Positions 17,598 to 25,322 of a stretch of 64,000 nt of DNA are shown in pieces (the stretch's first letter is position 1; each line of letters opens with the position of its first letter). This DNA comes from Clostridia bacterium (lineage in GTDB: Bacteria; Bacillota; Clostridia; Christensenellales; UBA1242). A model generated the notes under the pieces. It did no database searches and was not told the origin of the DNA. It saw only the letters and a list, made by a program, of their open reading frames with translations. The stretch spans positions 1-64,000 of the forward strand of contig JAFQDL010000004.1 in NCBI GenBank assembly GCA_017399265.1, written 5' to 3'. Both the position numbers and the translations under genes were made by a program.

Positions 17598-17635
17598 AAT
17601 TAATAAAAATAAAATAAATGTTTAAGGAGAAGAAA

Positions 17636-17947
17636 ATGGAAGAGAAATCACCAGTAGAGTTGTTATTAGACGAAAATAACAACGAAAATATCAAACTTTA
17701 TGATGAGAAAAATAATTGTGTGGAGTTTGAACAAATAGCAACAATTCCAATGGATGAGAGAATTTTTGTAATTTTAAAACCTGTTACACAAATGGAAAAT
17801 GTAGCAGAAGATGAAGCAATTGTGTTTGAAATTCAAGAAATTGACGATGAGGATTGCTTAGTAGTTGTTACTGAAGACAAAATTATTGATAATGTATTTG
17901 ATCAATATTATGAAATGCTAAAAGCAGAAGGTATTGATGTAGAATAA
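17636..17947 (+). CDS. DUF1292 (YrzB-like) acidic protein
   Basis: The product is 103 residues from ATG 17636, chosen over an in-frame ATG six codons earlier because AAGGAGAAGAAA lies directly before it. It is small, acidic and cytoplasmic. The layout, with an acidic N-terminus, a central FEQIATIPMDERIFVILKPV segment and a negatively charged tail, matches the DUF1292 family that follows ruvX in Firmicutes. Biochemical function is unknown. It is followed by a terminator that closes the operon. Confidence 0.8.
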   Translation: MEEKSPVELLLDENNNENIKLYDEKNNCVEFEQIATIPMDERIFVILKPVTQMENVAEDEAIVFEIQEIDDEDCLVVVTEDKIIDNVFDQYYEMLKAEGIDVE

Positions 17948-17954
17948 TTGTTAT

Positions 17955-17993
17955 AAAAAAGGATTATCTAAGAGAAAAGATAGTTCTTTTTTG
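17955..17993 (+). terminator. Terminator after the DUF1292 gene
   Basis: A stem of about 13 bp with two G-U pairs (AAAAGGATTATCT with AGATAGTTCTTTT), an 8-base loop and a T run. Confidence 0.75.
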
Positions 17994-18172
17994 TTAAAAA
18001 ATTTATATTATTCGTTAAGTGAGAAAGTATTGATAATTTGAGAAAATTAAATTTTAATATCATATATATAATAAAAAAATAAAATTCATTTAAATTCTTA
18101 TTTATATGTTTGGTGATTTGTCAAAAATTTAGTAATATATATACATAATCTAAATAATAAAAGGATGAATTT

Positions 18173-18742
18173 ATGAATATTGAAGAAGTAAATATATATA
18201 TTGACGAATATAAAGAAAGCCTAGACAAGGCATATGATCATTTACTAGACGAAATGTCAGCTATTAGGGCTGGTAGAGCAAATCCTAAATTGGTTGAAAG
18301 AATAGTTGTTGATTATTATGGTACACCAACTCCAATTAATCAAATGGCTACAATTTCAGTTCCAGAAGCTAGAATGCTACTTGTGTCTTTGTGGGATATT
18401 AGTATGTTGAAAGCTGTGACAAAAGCTATAAACGAAGCGAATTTGGGTGTTTCTCCAAGTGATGATGGTAAAGTTATTAGACTTGTATTTCCACAATTAA
18501 CTGAAGAAAGAAGAAAAGAATTCGCTAAAGAAATATCCAAGATGACAGAATCTTGTAAAGTTGTTTGCAGAAATGCTAGACGTGATGTATTAGATATATT
18601 CAAGAAAATGAAAAAAGACAACGAAGTGACTGAAGATGAATTTGCAAAACTTGAAAAAGATGTTCAAAAAATCTTAGACGATGTTTCTGCAAAGATAGAG
18701 AAATCTAGCGAACAAAAACAAAAGGAAATAATGACAACTTAA
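18173..18742 (+). CDS. frr: Ribosome recycling factor
   Basis: With EF-G it splits post-termination ribosomes. The 189-residue product has the L-shaped RRF layout: an N-terminal helix with DEMSAIRAGRANPKLVERI, a small beta domain (DYYGTPTPINQMATISVPEARMLL), then the three-helix-bundle return beginning SDDGKVIRLVFPQLTEERR. An AAGGATG ribosome site precedes the ATG. It is slightly longer than usual at the Lys/Glu-rich C-terminus. In most Firmicutes it follows tsf and pyrH; here it stands alone behind an AT-rich 225-base gap and precedes uppS, as is normal. Confidence 0.96.
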   Translation: MNIEEVNIYIDEYKESLDKAYDHLLDEMSAIRAGRANPKLVERIVVDYYGTPTPINQMATISVPEARMLLVSLWDISMLKAVTKAINEANLGVSPSDDGKVIRLVFPQLTEERRKEFAKEISKMTESCKVVCRNARRDVLDIFKKMKKDNEVTEDEFAKLEKDVQKILDDVSAKIEKSSEQKQKEIMTT

Positions 18743-18824
18743 AAAAATTTATTTCCGTTTCGTTTTGTGCAACTAAAGATAAATTGCAGATATAAATTTT
18801 TTTGGCGTATCTGTTAAATATTAT

Positions 18825-18850
18825 AATAGTCAGTATATGTGCTGACTATT
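18825..18850. promoter_or_regulatory. Perfect 9-bp palindrome over the uppS -10 region
   Basis: AATAGTCAG at 18825-18833 and its exact complement at 18842-18850 are separated by eight bases. The left arm overlaps a TATAAT (18822-18827), so the structure more likely acts as a DNA operator than as an RNA hairpin. The binding protein is unknown. Confidence 0.4.
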
Positions 18851-18871
18851 AATTATGTTAAGAGGTGTGAT

Positions 18872-19582
18872 TTGCAAGAAAAAAAATTTAATAAGTTGCC
18901 AAAGCATATTGGTTATATAATAGATGGAAATGGAAGATGGGCCAAAAGTAGAGGTTTGCCTAGGTCAATGGGGCATAGTGCAGGTTTAAAAACTCTTAAA
19001 AAAATTATCAAATTATCTTTTGAATTAGGAATTAGGTATGTGTCTATATACGCGTTTTCTACAGAAAACTGGAATAGGCCAGATTCTGAAATTCAAGGTC
19101 TTATTGATTTGTTTAAGAAGTATTTAAAAGGAAATAGTTTTGTAAAGGATTATCCTAATACAAAATTAAATATAATGGGGGATTATACTAAATTCCCTAA
19201 AGAACTTGTAGATGCAGCTAATAAAACTATAGAAATGACTAAGTTCGAAACGCAATTCGTGCTTAATTTAGGTATAAATTATAGTGGTAAAGATGAAATA
19301 GTAATGGCTGTAAATTCTATTATAAAAGATGGTTTAACTGAAGTCACAAGAGATGTTATAGACAATTATCTGTATACTAAAGGTCAACCTGAGCCGGATT
19401 TTATAATTAGAACGAGTGGTGAGCAGAGGCTTAGTAATTTTATGATGTGGCAGGCTGCTTATAGTGAATTATATTTTCCTGATACTTTATGGCCAGATTT
19501 TAATAAAAAAGAATTGTACAAGGCTCTCAAAGAATTTGAAAAACGAAACAGAAGATTTGGGAGCATAAAAGAGGAAGGTTAG
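18872..19582 (+). CDS. uppS: Undecaprenyl diphosphate synthase (cis-prenyltransferase)
   Basis: It makes the C55 lipid carrier used in cell-wall synthesis by condensing isopentenyl diphosphate units. From TTG 18872 the product is 236 residues. The start is chosen because AGAGGTG lies five bases before it; the in-frame GTG at 18839 has no ribosome site and lies inside the palindrome. Motifs are HIGYIIDGNGRWAKSRGL with the catalytic Asp, the GHSAG turn, SIYAFSTENWNRP and IIRTSGEQRLSNFMMWQ followed by a SELYF strand. It heads an operon with cdsA, rseP and the PolC-derived gene. Confidence 0.95.
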   Translation: MQEKKFNKLPKHIGYIIDGNGRWAKSRGLPRSMGHSAGLKTLKKIIKLSFELGIRYVSIYAFSTENWNRPDSEIQGLIDLFKKYLKGNSFVKDYPNTKLNIMGDYTKFPKELVDAANKTIEMTKFETQFVLNLGINYSGKDEIVMAVNSIIKDGLTEVTRDVIDNYLYTKGQPEPDFIIRTSGEQRLSNFMMWQAAYSELYFPDTLWPDFNKKELYKALKEFEKRNRRFGSIKEEG

Positions 19583-19586
19583 ACAA

Positions 19587-20543
19587 ATGAAAAAAAGAAT
19601 ATTATCTTCGATTGTAATTGTTGCAATTATGCTTATTGCTATTGCTTCAAGATTGCTTACACCATACATTTTTGATGCAATCATGATTATAAGTGGTGTT
19701 TGGGCTACAATTGAAATGGTTAGAGCTTATGCTAAAAGAAAAATTTTTGTAAGTGAGACGCTTGCTAGTAGCTTTGTTTTAGTGCTATATCTAGTACTTA
19801 CGTTATGTTTAATGAATAATGTTACAATAGCTAAAATGTTGCTTTATTTCTTATTCACAATCATTGGATATTTTGTATTTACATTTGTTCTTTCAGTTGT
19901 ATTTAGAGATATAACAAGAGAAGAAATGTTAAAATCAAGTTACATGAAATCATTAACGAAATATGCATTTGTTAAGGCGTTAAGAAGTATATATATATTG
20001 ATTTATCCAGCTATGTTGTTTGTGCTTTTGATTGTTATCAATCATATGAATGATTTCTATGTAGCTACTTTGACTGAAGAGTCTACATTGCTTAGTGTAG
20101 CTCAATTAGTAGATTTCTTAATAATTGCTATATTTGTTTGTGCTACATTTACCGATACTTTTGCACTACTTATTGGAAGCAAGGTAAAAGGAAAAAAACT
20201 TTGTCCTAGTATTAGTCCAAACAAGACAATTAGTGGTGCAATAGGTGGATTTGTTTTTGGTTTAATTGGCGTATTAGGTGCGTATATGCTTTATAGTCTA
20301 AGTAATGAATTTATGACTATAATTAATGTATTAGAGATTACATGGTTGCCTGTTATTGTACTTGCTGTACTTGGTCCAATTATTACGCAAATAGGTGATA
20401 TCTTGGCAAGTGCAATTAAAAGAAAAGCCTTTATTAAGGATTATAGTAATCTAATTCCTGGACATGGTGGAGTAATGGACAGAGTAGACGGGCTAATTTT
20501 TGTAGGAGTTATTGCATTCTTAATAGGGTTTGTTATAATTTAG
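19587..20543 (+). CDS. cdsA: Phosphatidate cytidylyltransferase
   Basis: It forms CDP-diacylglycerol from CTP and phosphatidic acid, the branch point for membrane phospholipids. The 318-residue protein has about eight membrane helices and the family signature near the C-terminus: SPNKTISGAIGG, GDILASAIKRK, then KDYSNLIPGHGGVMDRVDG with the metal-binding acidic residues. It is somewhat longer than the roughly 270-residue norm because of an extra hydrophobic N-terminal portion. It follows uppS by four bases. The dxr gene that often follows cdsA is absent here. Confidence 0.94.
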   Translation: MKKRILSSIVIVAIMLIAIASRLLTPYIFDAIMIISGVWATIEMVRAYAKRKIFVSETLASSFVLVLYLVLTLCLMNNVTIAKMLLYFLFTIIGYFVFTFVLSVVFRDITREEMLKSSYMKSLTKYAFVKALRSIYILIYPAMLFVLLIVINHMNDFYVATLTEESTLLSVAQLVDFLIIAIFVCATFTDTFALLIGSKVKGKKLCPSISPNKTISGAIGGFVFGLIGVLGAYMLYSLSNEFMTIINVLEITWLPVIVLAVLGPIITQIGDILASAIKRKAFIKDYSNLIPGHGGVMDRVDGLIFVGVIAFLIGFVII

Positions 20544-20598
20544 TAATAATTGAGTTTTTTTAGAATAAAATTGTTATATAATCTTGTATGGAGAAGAT

Positions 20599-21672
20599 AT
20601 GTTATATCAGTTGAGTAGTTTTGCTAGTGTAATGTCAACCATTGGAAATATCGTGCTTGCAATAATTTTGTTTGCAATATTGATATTTATACACGAATTA
20701 GGCCATTACACTGCTGGCAAAATTTTTAAATTTAAAATTAACGAGTTTTCAATTGGTTTTGGCAAAGCGCTGTATACTAAGAAAAGAAAGAATGGAGAAA
20801 TTTTTTCTATTAGATTAATTCCTCTTGGCGGATATTGTGCTTTTGAAGGTGAAGAGCAAGATAGTGAGGTTGAAGGTGCTTTCAATAATCAGGCATGGTG
20901 GAAGAGATGGATAGTATTATTTGCTGGAGTGTTATTCAACTTTATATCAGCAATAATTGTATCTATCCCGCTATTAATGTGCTGGGGTGATGCTACTCCT
21001 ATAGTAAATGGGTTCGCTGATGGCACTCCAAATCATATAGAGCAAAATCTAGAAACTCTCCAAAAAGGTGATATTATCAGAAGAGTAGATGGTACCAAAC
21101 CAACGCTACTTGGCGGTGGATTAAACTATTTGGTTTCTCAGCAAGGGGATAGTACTTATACTCTTGTGGTAGAGAGAGATGGAGAAGAGATTGAGATTGA
21201 TGTAACTAATTACGTTATTGGTCAAAATGAGCAAGGTGAACCTTCTTATGGGCTAGGTATAATGGTCGAAAATGTAAAATACAATTTCTTTGAATCTCTT
21301 GGTAGAAGTGTTCCATTTTGCTTTGAGATGGCATGGGATTGCTTGAAAGTCCTTGGTAATTTACTTATAGGTAATTTACACATAAGCAATCTTGGTGGTC
21401 CTATTACAACAATAGGTATGATTGCTGATGGTGCAAGTATATCACCAATATTCTTATTGGTAATGTTTCCAGTCATTGCGGTTAACTTAGCAGTATTTAA
21501 CTTTTTGCCGTTCCCAGCATTAGATGGCGGAAGGTCTGTTTTTGTAATACTGGAGGGCATTAGGCGAAAACCAATTAACCAAAAGGTAGAGCAAGCCATT
21601 CACACTGCGGGGCTTATGCTATTATTTGGTTTTGTAATACTGGTAGATTTCTTACAAATATTCATTTTTTAA
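20599..21672 (+). CDS. rseP: Site-2 membrane metalloprotease RseP/RasP
   Basis: Intramembrane zinc protease that cuts single-span proteins such as anti-sigma factors. From ATG 20599, with GGAGAAG before it (an in-frame TTG at 20584 overlaps that site), the product is 357 residues. The first helix carries HELGH (zinc ligands and Glu). A single PDZ domain lies at about 125-210. A late helix holds NFLPFPALDGGRSVF with the third zinc-ligand Asp. The position after cdsA is the conserved Firmicutes arrangement. Confidence 0.95.
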   Translation: MLYQLSSFASVMSTIGNIVLAIILFAILIFIHELGHYTAGKIFKFKINEFSIGFGKALYTKKRKNGEIFSIRLIPLGGYCAFEGEEQDSEVEGAFNNQAWWKRWIVLFAGVLFNFISAIIVSIPLLMCWGDATPIVNGFADGTPNHIEQNLETLQKGDIIRRVDGTKPTLLGGGLNYLVSQQGDSTYTLVVERDGEEIEIDVTNYVIGQNEQGEPSYGLGIMVENVKYNFFESLGRSVPFCFEMAWDCLKVLGNLLIGNLHISNLGGPITTIGMIADGASISPIFLLVMFPVIAVNLAVFNFLPFPALDGGRSVFVILEGIRRKPINQKVEQAIHTAGLMLLFGFVILVDFLQIFIF

Positions 21673-21684
21673 AATAAGACAATT

Positions 21685-23262
21685 ATGGTAAATGTATTAA
21701 AATATTTAATTTCTAAAGATGAAAAATTTAAAGATTTAATCATCACAAGCGTAGAGTACATGGCAAGTGAAAACTTGCTATGTATGAAACTACAATATAC
21801 TTGTGATGTTTTTTTGGACTCTGATAAACAATATTTAGAGAAAGAATTGTTAACATATTTCAACAATAAATTTGATATCGAATGTAAATTAAAAAAATAT
21901 TTGATTGATGAAGATGTTATAAGGGATTATGTTATAAAATATATAGAAGATAAATTTCCTAGTGTTACAAATAACAATACTAAAATCAAAAGAATTCAAA
22001 GTGGTTTTTATAAAGTTGTAATAGAGTTGAATGTAGAAAATTATGCTTATCTAAAAACTTTAGATTTTGAAGAAAGATTAAATTCGTATCTAAAAGAAAT
22101 TACGAAAGAAGAATATGAAATAGTATTGAAAGAAAAAGATTATTCTGAAGATAGTAATGTAGATATATTAGAAGAAAGATTTCAATTATTAAATAATTCA
22201 GATAATCTACAAGTAATAGATTATGAACCTATTGAGATTAAAAATATAGAAAATTTGATAGGGACACTTGATGTGGATTTTGTTTATCCTATAGCTAGTT
22301 ATAATACTGCAGACAAAGTAGTTCTAGCGGGAGAAATATCTCATGTTAGGGTTTCTGAATATGAGAGTAGATTTAAGAATAAAGATGGATCAGCAAAGTT
22401 AAATAAAAGGGTTAATTTTAATCTAAATGATGGAAGTGGAAAGATAAATTGTGTGTATTTTCCAGTAATTGCTGATGTGGAAAAAATAGATAGCATTATA
22501 GATGGAATGAGGGTTGTTGTTAGTGGAGAATTAGAAGATAGAGAAGGTCTATTATCATTAAAAATCAAAAGCGTATCAAAGTGCGAGTTTGATACATATG
22601 TGATTGAAGAAAAGCCAGTTGAACTAAAGACTGTAAATGCTGAGTATAAATATATATTCCCTAAAGCATTTGAAAACAATACCCAATCTGACTTTTTAAC
22701 TGGGGCTGAAAAGGTTGACCAATTCTTAATGGATAATGATGTGGTTGTATTTGATTTGGAAACAACTGGATTAAATGTAAATGAGTGTGAAATTATTGAA
22801 ATAGGTGCAGTAAAAATGCGTCAAGGTCAAGTGATAGAGATATTTGATACACTTATTAAGCCGACAAACCCAATCCCTGCAGATGCTACCGCCATCAATA
22901 ATATAACCAACGAAATGGTGCAAGATGCTTTGAGTATCGAAAAAGTAATGCAAGACTTCTATAAATTTATTGATGGCTGTGTCTTGGTCGCATACAATAT
23001 AGCATATGACTATGGCTGTCTTAAAGCATATGGTGATAAGAATGGTTACGTGTTTGATCACAAGCAGGTAGATGCTTTAAAACTAGCAAAGAAAGCTCTT
23101 CCTCAGTATAAAAGTCATAAACTAGGTAAAGTAGTAAAAATCTTAGGCATTACATTAGACAATGCACATAGAGCATTATTTGATACAATCGCAACCGCTG
23201 AAGTATTAAAAGTAACACTTAATATGTTATCTGAAGAGGATAAAAAGGTAATTTTAGGTTAG
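21685..23262 (+). CDS. PolC-derived protein: N-terminal, OB and 3'-5' exonuclease domains, no polymerase
   Basis: The 525-residue product aligns in layout with the front of Gram-positive PolC: an N-terminal replisome domain (about 1-200), a VIDYEP linker, an OB fold (about 215-305, VNFNLNDGSGKINCVYFP), then a DEDDh exonuclease (about 345-520). Catalytic residues are present: VVFDLETTGLN (D, E), AYNIAYDYGCL (D; the usual HN is YN) and NAHRALFDT (H, D). The PHP halves that normally surround the exonuclease and the whole polymerase are missing; OB passes to exonuclease through about 45 residues. The gene ends cleanly at a terminator. Its position after rseP and before rimP is where polC belongs. 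It may proofread in trans for a DnaE-type polymerase; that role is inference. Confidence 0.8.
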   Translation: MVNVLKYLISKDEKFKDLIITSVEYMASENLLCMKLQYTCDVFLDSDKQYLEKELLTYFNNKFDIECKLKKYLIDEDVIRDYVIKYIEDKFPSVTNNNTKIKRIQSGFYKVVIELNVENYAYLKTLDFEERLNSYLKEITKEEYEIVLKEKDYSEDSNVDILEERFQLLNNSDNLQVIDYEPIEIKNIENLIGTLDVDFVYPIASYNTADKVVLAGEISHVRVSEYESRFKNKDGSAKLNKRVNFNLNDGSGKINCVYFPVIADVEKIDSIIDGMRVVVSGELEDREGLLSLKIKSVSKCEFDTYVIEEKPVELKTVNAEYKYIFPKAFENNTQSDFLTGAEKVDQFLMDNDVVVFDLETTGLNVNECEIIEIGAVKMRQGQVIEIFDTLIKPTNPIPADATAINNITNEMVQDALSIEKVMQDFYKFIDGCVLVAYNIAYDYGCLKAYGDKNGYVFDHKQVDALKLAKKALPQYKSHKLGKVVKILGITLDNAHRALFDTIATAEVLKVTLNMLSEEDKKVILG

Positions 23263-23304
23263 AAAAAGAACAGACTATAATTTAAGGAGTCTGCTCTTTT
23301 TTTT
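23263..23304. terminator. Bidirectional terminator between the PolC-like gene and the first LRR gene
   Basis: A 14-bp stem with one mismatch (AAAAAGAACAGACT with AGTCTGCTCTTTTT) has an 11-base loop. It has A and T runs on opposite sides, so it can serve the + strand operon and the converging minus-strand gene. Confidence 0.8.
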
Positions 23305-25157
23305 CATTGTATAAATTCTTTTGTTTTACTATTATTGGCGGTTTCTAATAATCCATCTTTACTCATTAAATGGGCGAAATATTCTTTATTATCTGCTAAA
23401 CATACAACATGTTCATATGGCGTTTTTTCTACGTAAGCATGTGTGAAAAATGTTGTGTCTTCTAGTTTCGGAATGTATAGATGTGTTAAATTTTTATAGA
23501 TGCCATATGCTGGTTGTGTTGCAAAGCATTCAAGTTCTGGAGCATAAATAGATTGCAAATTGTTGGATTTTACAAATGTATCTTCCTCTATATGGACACA
23601 ACTATTTAAGTATAATTTCTCTAAACTGTTTGCTTTTTTAAAACACTGAGTTTTGATCCATCTTAGAGAGGGTAGAGATAATGTTTTAATTTTGGGTGTT
23701 GTATAAAAACTTCTATAACCCAAATTGTTTAAATTAGGACATTCAATTGAAGTTAAAGAGTTGCAAACGCCAAAACTCATATTTCCGATACTTTCTATTT
23801 TTGGTAAATTAATTAGTTTTATTTCACGTATATCACTAAAGCAATCATTACTAATTGTTTCTATATTTGGCATATTTAACGAAGTTAGATTAGGTGTTTC
23901 ACTAAAGCAATTTGATTCAATTGCTTTAATACTTGGTAGATCAATCTGTTGTAATGAATGACACTTTTTAAATGATCCGAATCCTATTGTTTCAAGTTTA
24001 GGTGCATTTAATGTTTGTAATTGGTTTACATTGACAAAATTATTATATTGAATATCTTTGCAGTTAGGTAAATTGATTTCTTCTAAATAGCTTTGATTAA
24101 TGACAGTATTTGATGGAATTGTGGTTGTAGTATCGTCTGTTAAAATAGTCATTTGGTTATTTTTGTTTGCTGTTAAAATTGTCTGACTTCCATCTAATCT
24201 TGTAAATGTGATATATTTTTGGGATTTGTCTTCGCTATATGTAACATCTATGCTTTTTATATTTCCTTTCAGTCCTCTTGTTATTAGTTCTGGTAGACCA
24301 TCAAAATAACAGTGAATAGTTTTGTTATGTTTATCAATTAGATAGTAGTCTATTAATTCATATTTTGATTTGTCATAATGTAGAACTGCACCTTTTGTAG
24401 TAATTTTTACATTGTTTTCGCAATAGTATTCATTTTCTCTTTCATAGTTGTATCTATAAAATTTGCCATCTGACGCCTGTACGTATCCAGGAAGGTATAA
24501 TTTATTATTGCCATCTAACAGAGTTATTCCATAATATTTTTTAAAACTATCTGTAAGTCCTGCTATAATATTTTCTAAATCATTAGAGAATGTAGCGTCG
24601 CAGTGATCTACTGTATGATTGTATCTATTTTTTATGGAAAGAATACTTTGCATTCCTTTAGAGAACTGAAGTGATATAACAGAAGTTCCATATTCATCTT
24701 GGCGCTTTGGAGAGGTGAAATTCTCTCTTTTGATTTTGTCCACATTATCTTTTACTGCAAAGAAAATTGTATGGGTATTTATTCTATTTTCATCTCTAAA
24801 AGTACAAATTTCCTCATCTTCTTCATAATATTTCATAAAAGATTTAACGTCTTCATCTGTTTCACACTTGTATAGAGTGTAACCAGCTTTTTTCATCAGT
24901 TCTTCTGGGCTTTCTATACTAACAGAGGAATAATCTGTTTTATTTCTGTTATAGAAATTGAATATATATGCTTTAAAATTATCTTCCGATTTACTATTAA
25001 TGATATCGTCGAAAAGAGATTTAGTAGGTGCAAAATGCTCCTCTAAAATTCTAGGTAAGATGCCTTCGTCTTGTAATATTGTAGGGAAGTATGTTCTGCA
25101 CATTTTTGCGAAATTTTCCCCGTATTTCTTTTTGATTATATCAAAATCTTTTTTCAT
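23304..25157 (-). CDS. BspA-type leucine-rich-repeat protein, twin A
   Basis: A 617-residue protein without a signal peptide or membrane helix, probably cytoplasmic. Residues about 1-220 form a conserved non-LRR domain (DFDIIKKKYGENFAKMCRTY at the start; later ISLQF and IKNRYNHTVDH). A beta-rich middle follows, then about ten LRR_5 units of about 23 residues with the pattern LPxIxxIxxxxFxxxxxL (about 360-600). Its start has AAGGGTG upstream. It opposes the surrounding operons and is paralogous to the next gene; 146 bp at the 5' ends differ at one base. Binding or recognition of a protein partner is the usual LRR_5 expectation; no catalytic site is visible. Confidence 0.8.
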   Translation of the reverse strand: MKKDFDIIKKKYGENFAKMCRTYFPTILQDEGILPRILEEHFAPTKSLFDDIINSKSEDNFKAYIFNFYNRNKTDYSSVSIESPEELMKKAGYTLYKCETDEDVKSFMKYYEEDEEICTFRDENRINTHTIFFAVKDNVDKIKRENFTSPKRQDEYGTSVISLQFSKGMQSILSIKNRYNHTVDHCDATFSNDLENIIAGLTDSFKKYYGITLLDGNNKLYLPGYVQASDGKFYRYNYERENEYYCENNVKITTKGAVLHYDKSKYELIDYYLIDKHNKTIHCYFDGLPELITRGLKGNIKSIDVTYSEDKSQKYITFTRLDGSQTILTANKNNQMTILTDDTTTTIPSNTVINQSYLEEINLPNCKDIQYNNFVNVNQLQTLNAPKLETIGFGSFKKCHSLQQIDLPSIKAIESNCFSETPNLTSLNMPNIETISNDCFSDIREIKLINLPKIESIGNMSFGVCNSLTSIECPNLNNLGYRSFYTTPKIKTLSLPSLRWIKTQCFKKANSLEKLYLNSCVHIEEDTFVKSNNLQSIYAPELECFATQPAYGIYKNLTHLYIPKLEDTTFFTHAYVEKTPYEHVVCLADNKEYFAHLMSKDGLLETANNSKTKEFIQ

Positions 25158-25322
25158 TTTTTCACCCTTAAATATTTTTATTAGCTAGTGTAATATAGGA
25201 TAAATATTGAATCAAATGTAATCACTATGATATATAGAATACCGCTTAAACTTCAACTATTCAAGCGATGTCTCGGTTTAGACAAGTTTGAGGAATCTAA
25301 CAATTTAATTTTTAAAAGTTAA
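25158..25322. other. Spacer between the LRR twin genes
   Basis: The 165-base spacer carries, on the minus strand, a possible promoter for twin A (TTGATT near 25212, 17 bases, TACACT) and the ribosome site AAGGGTG. A weak hairpin (CGCTT and AAGCG near 25245-25267) lies between. It is not similar to the region upstream of twin B, so the near-identity of the genes stops at their start codons. Confidence 0.45.

Noticed and set aside
21685..23304. Frameshift cutting off the PolC polymerase domain
   Set aside because: Downstream of the stop there is a terminator and then unrelated reverse-strand LRR genes; no polymerase sequence appears in any frame.
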